A stretch of 33,711 bases of DNA, taken from NCBI RefSeq assembly GCF_023256435.1, contig NZ_JAGDXM010000012.1:1-33711 (forward strand), read 5' to 3'. Shown piece by piece: positions 1 through 7,353 of the stretch. Numbering within the stretch: position 1 is the first letter of the stretch; each line of letters opens with the position of its first letter. Below the pieces are notes generated by a model that ran no database searches, was not told the origin of the DNA, and was given only the letters and a program-made list of their open reading frames with translations. This DNA is from Thermoplasma sp. GTDB lineage: Archaea; Thermoplasmatota; Thermoplasmata; Thermoplasmatales; Thermoplasmataceae. The translations under genes were made by a program, and so were the position numbers.

Positions 1-1173
1 AGCCAGAATTCCCATACCTCTGCCGCGAAATTCAGTAGGCAGCGTCTCTCCCTGCAGGACCCAGCCCACACCACCTACGCCTATGTGGAAGAATAACAGG
101 AACAATGTCATCGCAGAGAATATGAAGACGACGGCCAGGAATATGACATGAGAATTGAAGTAATTGATACCGACAAGCATCAGAATTAATGAACCTACCA
201 AACCGGAATATCCAACTACACCGAGTCTTCTGCGCCCCCATTTGTCAATAAGCATGAAAGATATTGCATATTCTATGGCACCGAGCGACTCTGAAATTGC
301 CGTATTAAGGATTGCCCTTGGGCCGGTAAGTCCTATATATTTATATATTGCTGGACCAAAATAAAGTATAATGTTGACCCCGGTGATCTGCTGGAATGCT
401 AGCCAGAACCCTACGAGTAGGATGGCCGTCCTCACAGATTTATTTGCCATTAGCTCTCTGAAACCCTTTTCGCGTATGGGCGTGGCAATATCTTCCTTTA
501 TATCAAGCCCAAATCGCTTGAGTGCAGCTTTAGCCTCATTGACCTTACCCTGTATGAGCAACCATCTTGGAGACTCAGGAAGATAAAACCTGAGGCCAAG
601 AAGTACGACTGCCGGTATGGCTCCCAATCCATACATCCATCTCCAGTTTGCAGAGAAAGACAGGAAATATCCAGCCCAGAAGGCCGCGGTGAAGCCTGAA
701 AAGATCATCAGCTGTTGCGTAATTCCAAGTCTTCCTCTTACCTTGGTAGGTGAAAACTCGGATATGTATCCCGTAGCTATCGCGGTGTCTGCACCGATAG
801 AGAAGCCTATCAGAGTTCTCCATATGATGAGCAGCAAGCCAGTTGTGGAAAGCGCTGTCAGCACTGCAAAGACGAAGTACATGATACCGTCAGCTATCAG
901 CATTTTCTTCCTTCCATATTTATCCACGATTGGGCCAGCCACAAGAGCGCCTATTGCAGCAAGTGCCGATTCTCCGGCAACCAGAAATGAAACTGCTGCA
1001 GTTCCAAGGTGGAATATTGGTTCGACGAAGATCAGTGTCGTACTGATGATGGCTGTATCGTAACCAAAGAGAAACCCTCCCAGCGCGGCAATTATTGTAG
1101 CAAGTACGTAGACTTTATTCACCTTGCTTACGTTCATTCTTTCTATAACTTCTTCATAGGTGATTGTCATCAT
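1..1173 (-). CDS. MFS sugar porter, C-terminal part missing (window edge)
   Basis: The reading frame runs off the left edge after 391 codons, so the last part of the protein is missing. It is a 12-helix-type major facilitator of the sugar porter family, probably a proton-coupled sugar importer of the cytoplasmic membrane. Visible signatures are GGFLFGYD in helix 1, DKYGRKK in loop 2-3, PESPRWL before the central loop, QQITGVN in helix 7, DKWGRRR in loop 8-9 and PTEFRGRGMG in loop 10-11. PTKVRGR fits the loop 4-5 motif. Start: ATG at 1173, or the adjacent ATG at 1170. A strong TATA box about 25 nt upstream implies a leaderless mRNA. The nearest upstream gene, a glycosidase on the same strand, suggests the substrate is a released sugar; that is inference. 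Confidence 0.9.
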   Translation of the reverse strand, partial: MMTITYEEVIERMNVSKVNKVYVLATIIAALGGFLFGYDTAIISTTLIFVEPIFHLGTAAVSFLVAGESALAAIGALVAGPIVDKYGRKKMLIADGIMYFVFAVLTALSTTGLLLIIWRTLIGFSIGADTAIATGYISEFSPTKVRGRLGITQQLMIFSGFTAAFWAGYFLSFSANWRWMYGLGAIPAVVLLGLRFYLPESPRWLLIQGKVNEAKAALKRFGLDIKEDIATPIREKGFRELMANKSVRTAILLVGFWLAFQQITGVNIILYFGPAIYKYIGLTGPRAILNTAISESLGAIEYAISFMLIDKWGRRRLGVVGYSGLVGSLILMLVGINYFNSHVIFLAVVFIFSAMTLFLLFFHIGVGGVGWVLQGETLPTEFRGRGMGILA

Positions 1174-1188
1174 TGAGCAGATCATTGT

Positions 1189-1198
1189 TTTATATAAA
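1189..1198 (-). promoter_or_regulatory. TATA box of the sugar porter gene
   Basis: Minus-strand TTTATATAAA is centred about 21-25 nt before the paired ATG codons at 1173 and 1170. This spacing in archaea places the transcript start at the start codon, so no leader is expected. Confidence 0.7.
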
Positions 1199-1281
1199 TA
1201 GATTTCGATTTCATTATATCATAAGATGTTTTTCTTGGAGTTATTTAATATACATCGTTTAAGCAATGTAATTATATATCT

Positions 1282-1297
1282 TATATGAATTCATATA
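1282..1297. promoter_or_regulatory. 16-bp perfect palindrome, operator candidate
   Basis: TATATGAATTCATATA is a perfect 16-bp palindrome about 90 bp upstream of the sugar porter TATA box. It also contains a TATA-like core readable on the plus strand, about 25 nt before the structured element at 1318. It could be a regulator site, a promoter for a plus-strand RNA, or chance in AT-rich DNA. Confidence 0.35.
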
Positions 1298-1317
1298 TCG
1301 GATCTGACGACACATAA

Positions 1318-1398
1318 AAACAATCGGGCTATCACTTTTGCCAAGGCAAAAGATAAAGAAATGGCCTCGGTTGTTTGGTTATGTTAACCGATGTTTTC
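1318..1398 (+). ncRNA. Candidate structured RNA (nested and adjacent hairpins)
   Basis: Bases 1318-1328 pair with 1366-1376 over 11 bp, including two G-U pairs. Nested inside, 1335-1341 pairs with 1346-1352. Immediately after, GGTTA (1377-1381) pairs with TAACC (1385-1389) around a 3-nt loop, followed by a T-rich run near 1394. The two wobble pairs are G-U only on the plus strand; on the minus strand they become A-C mismatches, so a plus-strand RNA is favoured. A TATA-like sequence centred near 1295 would start transcription near 1320. Alternatives are a terminator or 3' UTR of the glycosidase, whose stop lies at 1466 on the minus strand, or cruciform DNA. No known RNA family is recognised. 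Confidence 0.35.
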
Positions 1399-1465
1399 TG
1401 GCTGCATGTATTATCATAGAAATATAACTTATATTATGCAAATATTATTTTTATATTGAGATAAT

Positions 1466-3523
1466 TCAGAATGTAAGGCTAGTTCTTTCTGCTTTCAGTG
1501 CTTCGGTAACGTTCATCGGGTTTCCTTTAGCTATTTCTATCTTGGATCCCGCCTTTACGAAAACTGCCACTTCATCCAAATCTTTTCTGACCTTTATCCA
1601 TCTTCTGCCTTTTACTCGTTTTCCGCTATCAAAGAAGGCCCACATGCCTCTAGGTAAATAAACATACCTCTCCTCACCCTCATGCGTTATTGGACACACA
1701 AGCAATTTGTTACCAAGGATAAACTCGTCATCTATATCAAATACTGCTGGATCTTCAGGATAGTCGAACACAAGTGGTCTGACAAACGGAATTGATTCTT
1801 CTAAACATTCCCGAGCTGACTCTATAATATACGGCATCAGATTATAGCGCAATTTGACTATTTTTCTGAAAATTTCGACACTTCTCGTACCATAATACCA
1901 AGGCTCCCTCGGGGTGGTTCCATGTATCTTGAAATGAGAAAAAAGGGCTCCAAGCGCCACCCAGCGCAAATAGAGATCTTCATCAGGCTTTCCAGCGAAA
2001 CCACCAGTGTCAAAGGCATTGAAATATACTCCGCTCATAGAAGCAGACAGAGCAGCTCTGAGGGCAGTTCTCATACCTTCCCATGTTGAACTCGAATCTC
2101 CTCCCCACTGAACCGGACATGTCTGTGACAATAGCGATCCAGATCTCCCCCAGACAATCCCCCGACCTGTACCACTTTTCACTCCTGTATAGGCCGAAAT
2201 TTGATAGAGATCCCCAACTTTGTTCCTCAGAACGAAACCCATATGATTATTATCGTCAACCGCTTCTGGTGGGACAGTTTCCCCGAAGTCAGTCATAACG
2301 GCGTCTGCTTTAGATCGCTTCATCAAATCGGCGATGAGATTTGAATAGAGATCAAAGCATTCTTTCCTAGTAAAATCGAACATTCCCCTATCCGGTTTAT
2401 TCGGATTTTTATCCTGATTAGGAACTAAAGCTACTTTTCCGCTGGCATCTTGGAAAAGACATTTTTCTGCAGTTTTATAAAAACGATCGTTCAGAGCAAC
2501 ATATGGATTAACCCAGAGACAGAGCCTCTTTCCCTCAGACCTCAGGTAAGTTCCCAGTTCATCATCGCTATTGAATCTGCTTCTGTCCCATCTGAAATTA
2601 CAGGCCTGAGTTACACCTGCAATGTAATTATCAAGCCACTGAGGATCCATGCTGATAACATCCATCGGTATATCTTCATTCTTGAATTTCTGGACAATAT
2701 CTTTTACTTCATTTGTATCACGATATCCTATTCCTGCCCATCTGCTAATCCAAAGCCCAAACGACCATTCCGGAGGCATTTCTGGTTTTCCGAACATATC
2801 AGAAAGGGTTTTTGTGAAATCCTTTGGTCTACCAATTACTATATAAAATGAAAAAGCCTTTGAAGGTATAGTTATATTAACGAGACCGTGCATTTTGGTT
2901 CCGAAGTCAAATTCTATTGGGAGATATTCGGGGAAAATAATCCCTATGCCAGATGCGGTTATGAAGACGGGCCTTGATTTGTAAACCTCATATGAATTCA
3001 GAGCATAATTATCAAATGGAAACGTGATAACGCTTGTTCCCCATTTGTTGAATCTGTTAAATGTTTCTCCAACTCCGTATATACCGTAATCAGTTGATAA
3101 TCTGAATGAAACTGTAGTGACATCGCCGGAATTATCAGGATTTAACATCTCAAAAAGTTCGCTTCCTATATTTAAAAAGCCTATAGAGTCCTGATTTGAG
3201 AAGGGAGACATTAATGTTTCCTCCCCCCTCTTTATTGTCACATTGAACCGATCACCGGCATCAGGCAGTATGAATTTGTATCCCAGGATTTTTCTCACCA
3301 AAGCTGGTTCCCTGTGAGGAACAATAAGATCCTTGTCTATACTTTCTGGATTGAATTCTATCTTCAGACCTCCTGAACCGATTTCCTTAACAATAACCGT
3401 ATTTTCAGAAAACTTGAATATTGTATTTCTATCTGATATCAGTTTTTCCTTTATCTGGCCTATACCCGTCGGATTTTTGTTCATTAATATTTCTGAGATG
3501 TTGAAATCTCTAAGATCACGCAT
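1466..3523 (-). CDS. GH31 glycoside hydrolase, alpha-xylosidase/alpha-glucosidase
   Basis: This is a 685-residue GH31 retaining alpha-glycosidase without a signal peptide, so it probably acts in the cytoplasm on imported oligosaccharides. The nucleophile is predicted as D412 in MTDFGE and the acid/base as D476 in WGGD. Their spacing and the DFGE context (E. coli YicI: KTDFGE) resemble the YicI/XylS alpha-xylosidase group more than alpha-glucosidases, which usually show D-x-N-E at the nucleophile. An N-terminal beta domain (about 1-240), the (beta/alpha)8 barrel (about 250-590) and a C-terminal beta domain are apparent. Start: ATG at 3523, with TATA TTTTTTAAC about 25 nt upstream. It is divergent from the ABC ATPase gene across 89 bp, so the two are probably co-regulated. 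Substrate by motif only: alpha-xylosides likely, alpha-glucosides possible. Confidence 0.9.
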   Translation of the reverse strand: MRDLRDFNISEILMNKNPTGIGQIKEKLISDRNTIFKFSENTVIVKEIGSGGLKIEFNPESIDKDLIVPHREPALVRKILGYKFILPDAGDRFNVTIKRGEETLMSPFSNQDSIGFLNIGSELFEMLNPDNSGDVTTVSFRLSTDYGIYGVGETFNRFNKWGTSVITFPFDNYALNSYEVYKSRPVFITASGIGIIFPEYLPIEFDFGTKMHGLVNITIPSKAFSFYIVIGRPKDFTKTLSDMFGKPEMPPEWSFGLWISRWAGIGYRDTNEVKDIVQKFKNEDIPMDVISMDPQWLDNYIAGVTQACNFRWDRSRFNSDDELGTYLRSEGKRLCLWVNPYVALNDRFYKTAEKCLFQDASGKVALVPNQDKNPNKPDRGMFDFTRKECFDLYSNLIADLMKRSKADAVMTDFGETVPPEAVDDNNHMGFVLRNKVGDLYQISAYTGVKSGTGRGIVWGRSGSLLSQTCPVQWGGDSSSTWEGMRTALRAALSASMSGVYFNAFDTGGFAGKPDEDLYLRWVALGALFSHFKIHGTTPREPWYYGTRSVEIFRKIVKLRYNLMPYIIESARECLEESIPFVRPLVFDYPEDPAVFDIDDEFILGNKLLVCPITHEGEERYVYLPRGMWAFFDSGKRVKGRRWIKVRKDLDEVAVFVKAGSKIEIAKGNPMNVTEALKAERTSLTF

Positions 3524-3540
3524 ACATTAGTATTCAAATA

Positions 3541-3595
3541 TAGTTAAAAAAGTTTATGCTTCTGAAATTTCAGTTACATAATGTTTTTTAATATG
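3541..3595. promoter_or_regulatory. Divergent promoters with central palindrome
   Basis: The minus-strand TATA (3541-3552, for the glycosidase) and plus-strand TATA (3584-3595, for the ABC ATPase) each lie about 25 nt before their start codons at 3523 and 3613, so both mRNAs should be leaderless. A perfect 12-bp palindrome, CTGAAATTTCAG (3562-3573), is centred at 3567.5, almost exactly midway between the two TATA centres. This is the geometry expected of a shared operator. No regulator gene is present nearby. Confidence 0.55.
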
Positions 3596-3612
3596 ATTTA
3601 ATTAGAGTAACA

Positions 3613-5454
3613 ATGAAATTTAATCGCTCACCAATAATAGAAGTGGAGAATCTTTCATTAGTATACGAGGGAGAAACTGGCAATACAGTTGCAATAGATA
3701 ACATTTCTTTTTCTATATATATAGGATCTATACACGCCATAGTAGGAGAATCCGGATCTGGTAAGTCAACTCTCGCAAATGCACTCATCGGTTACATCAA
3801 ATATCCAATGAAGAGGCTTTCTGGCCTCATAAAATTTAATGGAAAAGATATCTTTGAGATGGATGATGAGCAGCTCACCAAAATAAGAATGAAAGAAATC
3901 TCTTATGTTCCACAGGCAGCTATGAACTCGTTAAATCCAGTCATAACAATCAGGCAGGAAATGCATGATATAATATCGGCGCACGCGGAAATAGATAAGG
4001 CCACCGAAGAAAATATGATGAGGGAAGCGATTAACCTCGTAAACTTACCAGAGTACGTTCTTGAAGCTTATCCACATCAGCTAAGCGGAGGAATGAGGCA
4101 GCGCGTTATGATTGCCATAGCCTCAGTCTTAAAACCATCGGTTATTATTCTGGATGAACCTACTACCGGACTGGACGTTATAGTCCAGAAAGACATCCTG
4201 GATGTTATTAAGAAAATAAATGAAAAAACAGGAACCACCATAGTACTGATCACCCATGACCTTCCTGTTGCGTTCTATACCTCTAATAGATGTTCAATTA
4301 TTTATTCAGGAAAGATCGTTGAGCAAGGAGATACCACAGACATCATCAATAAAAGATATCACCCATATACGAACATGCTCATATCGGCTATTCCCTCGGC
4401 TAAATCCAAAGAGTCCAAACTAAATATAATACCTGGTGAAACGGAGACCAGGAAGGAATTGGATGAAAGATGCCATTTTGTGAATAGATGCCCATATGCA
4501 GTGGAGGTGTGCAGAACCACACCTCTTAGACCCATTGATTTCGACTCGGATCATTCCGTACTCTGCTTGAAGTATGATGATAGCTATTCCGATCTTTTCA
4601 GCCAAGGATCTTCTTCGGATAAGATTTACATTGGTTCTAAACGACTCAATATAGTTTCAAGACTCAGAAATGATACTAAACATACAATAGAGCTTAAAGA
4701 TGTGCAAAAAGATTATATTGTAGGCCGGGGGAACAAAAAAAGAATAATAAACGCAGTCAGGGGCATAGATTTAAAAATAGAAAATGGGATGGGGATAGCC
4801 ATAGTTGGATCCTCCGGCAGCGGAAAGACGACCATAGGCAAGATTATGTTGTATGACGAAACTATGACTTCAGGCAAATACCTCTTCGATGGTAGGGATG
4901 TAACTTCGCCTACCAAAAAGAATGTGGCGTTTATGAGGAAGGCTGTTCAGATGGTCTTCCAGGATCCCTTCTCCTCCCTCAGTCCATTGCATAAGATAGG
5001 ATATCAAATAGCCAGACCGCTATTGATAAATGGCGTTAGCAAACGAGAAACCATTGATGAAGACGTCATGGAAATTCTTTCACTGGTCGGATTGAGACCA
5101 GCTGAAAATTTTGTGAATAAATATCCCCATGAGCTATCTGGAGGCCAGCGGCAGAGGATATGTTTCGCCAAGGCCATATCAGTTGCACCCAAATTCCTAG
5201 TTGCAGATGAACCTGTGTCCATGCTGGATGCTTCTGTAAGGGCTGAGATTCTTAACCTGATGAACGATCTTAAGAATGAGCTAAATTTAGGCTTGATATA
5301 TATAACACATGATCTATCGACCGTCAGATATGTGGCTGAGGAGGTCTATGTAATGCATCAGGGAAGATTCGTGGAACACGGCACATGGGAAGATATAATA
5401 CAGACTCCTTCAGAGGAATACACTAAAAAACTTTTAGAATCAATAATTTGGTGA
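3613..5454 (+). CDS. Fused double ATPase of Opp/Dpp-type ABC importer
   Basis: This 613-residue protein is an OppD-like and an OppF-like ATPase in one chain. It would drive import through the two permeases encoded next to it. Domain 1: Walker A GESGSGKST (45-53), signature LSGG (157-160), Walker B ILDEP (179-183), switch His H215. It is followed by the oligopeptide-transporter extension with cysteines C287, C293, C300 and C318. Domain 2: Walker A GSSGSGKTT (399-407), LSGGQ (508-512), ADEP (531-534), H566. The four-Cys pattern in this extension binds a [4Fe-4S] cluster in a characterised dipeptide-importer ATPase, so a cluster here is plausible. The ATPases are usually separate genes. The gene converges on the permease operon with 3 bp between stop codons. 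In archaea this transporter family often carries oligosaccharides, and the neighbouring glycosidase favours that over peptides. Confidence 0.93.
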   Translation: MKFNRSPIIEVENLSLVYEGETGNTVAIDNISFSIYIGSIHAIVGESGSGKSTLANALIGYIKYPMKRLSGLIKFNGKDIFEMDDEQLTKIRMKEISYVPQAAMNSLNPVITIRQEMHDIISAHAEIDKATEENMMREAINLVNLPEYVLEAYPHQLSGGMRQRVMIAIASVLKPSVIILDEPTTGLDVIVQKDILDVIKKINEKTGTTIVLITHDLPVAFYTSNRCSIIYSGKIVEQGDTTDIINKRYHPYTNMLISAIPSAKSKESKLNIIPGETETRKELDERCHFVNRCPYAVEVCRTTPLRPIDFDSDHSVLCLKYDDSYSDLFSQGSSSDKIYIGSKRLNIVSRLRNDTKHTIELKDVQKDYIVGRGNKKRIINAVRGIDLKIENGMGIAIVGSSGSGKTTIGKIMLYDETMTSGKYLFDGRDVTSPTKKNVAFMRKAVQMVFQDPFSSLSPLHKIGYQIARPLLINGVSKRETIDEDVMEILSLVGLRPAENFVNKYPHELSGGQRQRICFAKAISVAPKFLVADEPVSMLDASVRAEILNLMNDLKNELNLGLIYITHDLSTVRYVAEEVYVMHQGRFVEHGTWEDIIQTPSEEYTKKLLESIIW

Positions 5455-5457
5455 TCC

Positions 5458-6366
5458 TCACATTTCTTCGCCCGCTTTGAGGATTTTATTTGAATTTTTC
5501 TTCTGGCTCCCTTTGGCCTTTTTGAAAACCCTAAGTGACGGGTTAGCGATTACATCCAATCCCAGACTTATCAGACCAAACCCAACACCGAGGAACGCTA
5601 TTGTCAGACCTGGAGGAATGAACCACCACCATTCTCCCAGAAGTATCGCAGAGTAGCTATTGGCGTAATATAGGATAGAACCTAGTGAGATTATCGTCTC
5701 GTTGCCGAGGCCAAGGAATAGCAGACTTGTCTCCAGAATGATCGAGAAAACAACCAAGTTGGTGAAAATGTAGCCAACATATGAGAGTAGTGAAGGTAAG
5801 ATCTCTCTGAATATTATATTCAAATGAGACTCACCTGTATGTTTGATGAATGTTATATAATCACGACTCGATAATGAAAGTACCTGTGATCTTATGGTAC
5901 GAGCTCCAGTAGCCCAACCTGTTATCGTTATCACGAGTATAAGGGCAAGATTGCCGAGATTCGCATGCGATGCCTGTAGATCAGAGGAGATGACGATTGC
6001 GAGCGGCAATCCAGGTATCAGCAGAAACACGTTGATGAAAAAGGTGAGTATCTCATTCTTTAGACCTCTTGCATATCCGCTTAGCAACCCAACAAATAGA
6101 GCGACTACCATCCCAAGAAGAGCTCCTGCTAAGCCTATTTCAATCGTTGGTAATATCCCGACAAGGTACTGAGACCATATGTCGTTTCCAAAAAAATTCG
6201 TACCCAATATATGAAGCCTGGAAGGTGGCAGATTTGATGCGAATGAAGCCATAGGATTATATGGATGATAGAAGAAACCGATCACGCCCAGCAGGGTTAT
6301 GGCAGATACGATCAATGTTCCAGAGAATATATATTTATTGTTCCAAAAAATCCTCAGTCCGCTCAT
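5458..6366 (-). CDS. ABC importer permease, OppC/DppC type
   Basis: This 302-residue integral membrane permease (binding-protein-dependent transport family) has about six hydrophobic segments. A cytoplasmic coupling (EAA-type) loop is seen around SRDYITFIKHTGES, followed by an Ile/Leu-rich segment before LPSL. It pairs with the upstream OppB-type permease. Their genes overlap by 4 bp (ATGA), so translation is probably coupled. The N-terminus is short and basic, followed by the first helix at about 15-33. It is the last gene of the binding protein-permease-permease operon. The substrate cannot be read from the sequence; the oligosaccharide assignment rests on context. Confidence 0.92.
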   Translation of the reverse strand: MSGLRIFWNNKYIFSGTLIVSAITLLGVIGFFYHPYNPMASFASNLPPSRLHILGTNFFGNDIWSQYLVGILPTIEIGLAGALLGMVVALFVGLLSGYARGLKNEILTFFINVFLLIPGLPLAIVISSDLQASHANLGNLALILVITITGWATGARTIRSQVLSLSSRDYITFIKHTGESHLNIIFREILPSLLSYVGYIFTNLVVFSIILETSLLFLGLGNETIISLGSILYYANSYSAILLGEWWWFIPPGLTIAFLGVGFGLISLGLDVIANPSLRVFKKAKGSQKKNSNKILKAGEEM

Positions 6367-7352
6367 GTTCTATCATCTCTTATTCTGGGATCGAGTCTAT
6401 AATAAAGAATATCCATTATGAAATTGGCTATCAGTACGGCTATAATTATAAGAAGAAAAGCCGTCTCAAGCGTGGGGAAATCCTCATTTATCACTGCATT
6501 GTATATATCAAAGCCTAGCCCAGGATAGGAAAAAACCATTTCCACCAATATGCCTCCTCCAATGATGTTACCGAATGCGAGCGCAAATGCTGTCAGGTTT
6601 GGAAGAATTGCATTCATCTTGGAGTATTTCATTATCTTGCTTCTTGGCAATCCAGCAATCTCTGCATATTTCAGATAATCTTCATTTATTGTCACTATTG
6701 CATTATTTCTCATTCCAAGATACCATGAACCATACGATGCTATGACAAGAGTCAAAAGTGGCAGTATAATGTGCGTGATGGAAGAGGCGAAGAATTCCGG
6801 GGTATAGAGTGGGTATATATTATTATAGGCCCCAGCCTCTGGAAATATATGAAACTGAATCGCAAAGAAAAATAGAAACAACAGAGCTAGCCAGAAATAT
6901 GGAAATGAGTAAAGAAAAAGAGAAACTGCAGACAAAACAGAATCTTCCTTGCTGCCTCTTCTGAATGCGGATCTCAACCCGAGATAATTCCCGAGATAAA
7001 AGCTGATTATGAGGGCCGCACCAAATAGCAATATTGTCCAACCGATACTCTGATCGATCACGTTCAATACCGGGGTGGGATAGTACTGTATGGATACGCC
7101 AAATTTTCCCCGAAATACGTTCTCCACAAATTTAAGAAATTCCACAGGGATAGGCCCGCTTGTGTAACCTAGTGATGATTTAAGAGATGCTATCTGTTGA
7201 GGGGTAAGCGTTGTGGTCTGTGAAAGGGAACCTATGACCGCGTCGACAGGGTTGCCAGGCATAAGATGAGGTATCAAAAAGTCAAGGAAAAGAACGAACC
7301 AAAATGAGAAGAAATAGAATATAATTTTCCTTATTATATATTTAGGTATCAT
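6363..7352 (-). CDS. ABC importer permease, OppB/DppB type
   Basis: This 329-residue membrane permease has the family N-terminus: a first helix followed by PHLMPGNPVDAVIG, an OppB/DppB hallmark. A periplasm-facing stretch (about 45-95) precedes the remaining five helices. The coupling loop lies around NEDYLKYAEIAGLPRSKI, and the C-terminus ends in the typical DPRIRD. The start is 1 nt after the stop codon of the binding-protein gene, and the end overlaps the second permease by 4 bp, which makes a compact three-gene operon. It forms the heterodimeric channel with the OppC-type partner. Confidence 0.93.
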   Translation of the reverse strand: MIPKYIIRKIIFYFFSFWFVLFLDFLIPHLMPGNPVDAVIGSLSQTTTLTPQQIASLKSSLGYTSGPIPVEFLKFVENVFRGKFGVSIQYYPTPVLNVIDQSIGWTILLFGAALIISFYLGNYLGLRSAFRRGSKEDSVLSAVSLFLYSFPYFWLALLFLFFFAIQFHIFPEAGAYNNIYPLYTPEFFASSITHIILPLLTLVIASYGSWYLGMRNNAIVTINEDYLKYAEIAGLPRSKIMKYSKMNAILPNLTAFALAFGNIIGGGILVEMVFSYPGLGFDIYNAVINEDFPTLETAFLLIIIAVLIANFIMDILYYRLDPRIRDDRT

Positions 7353-7353
7353 C

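Noticed and set aside
2450-2851. 133-codon open frame antisense to the GH31 gene
   Set aside because: It lies wholly inside a gene with intact catalytic motifs on the other strand and has no family features.
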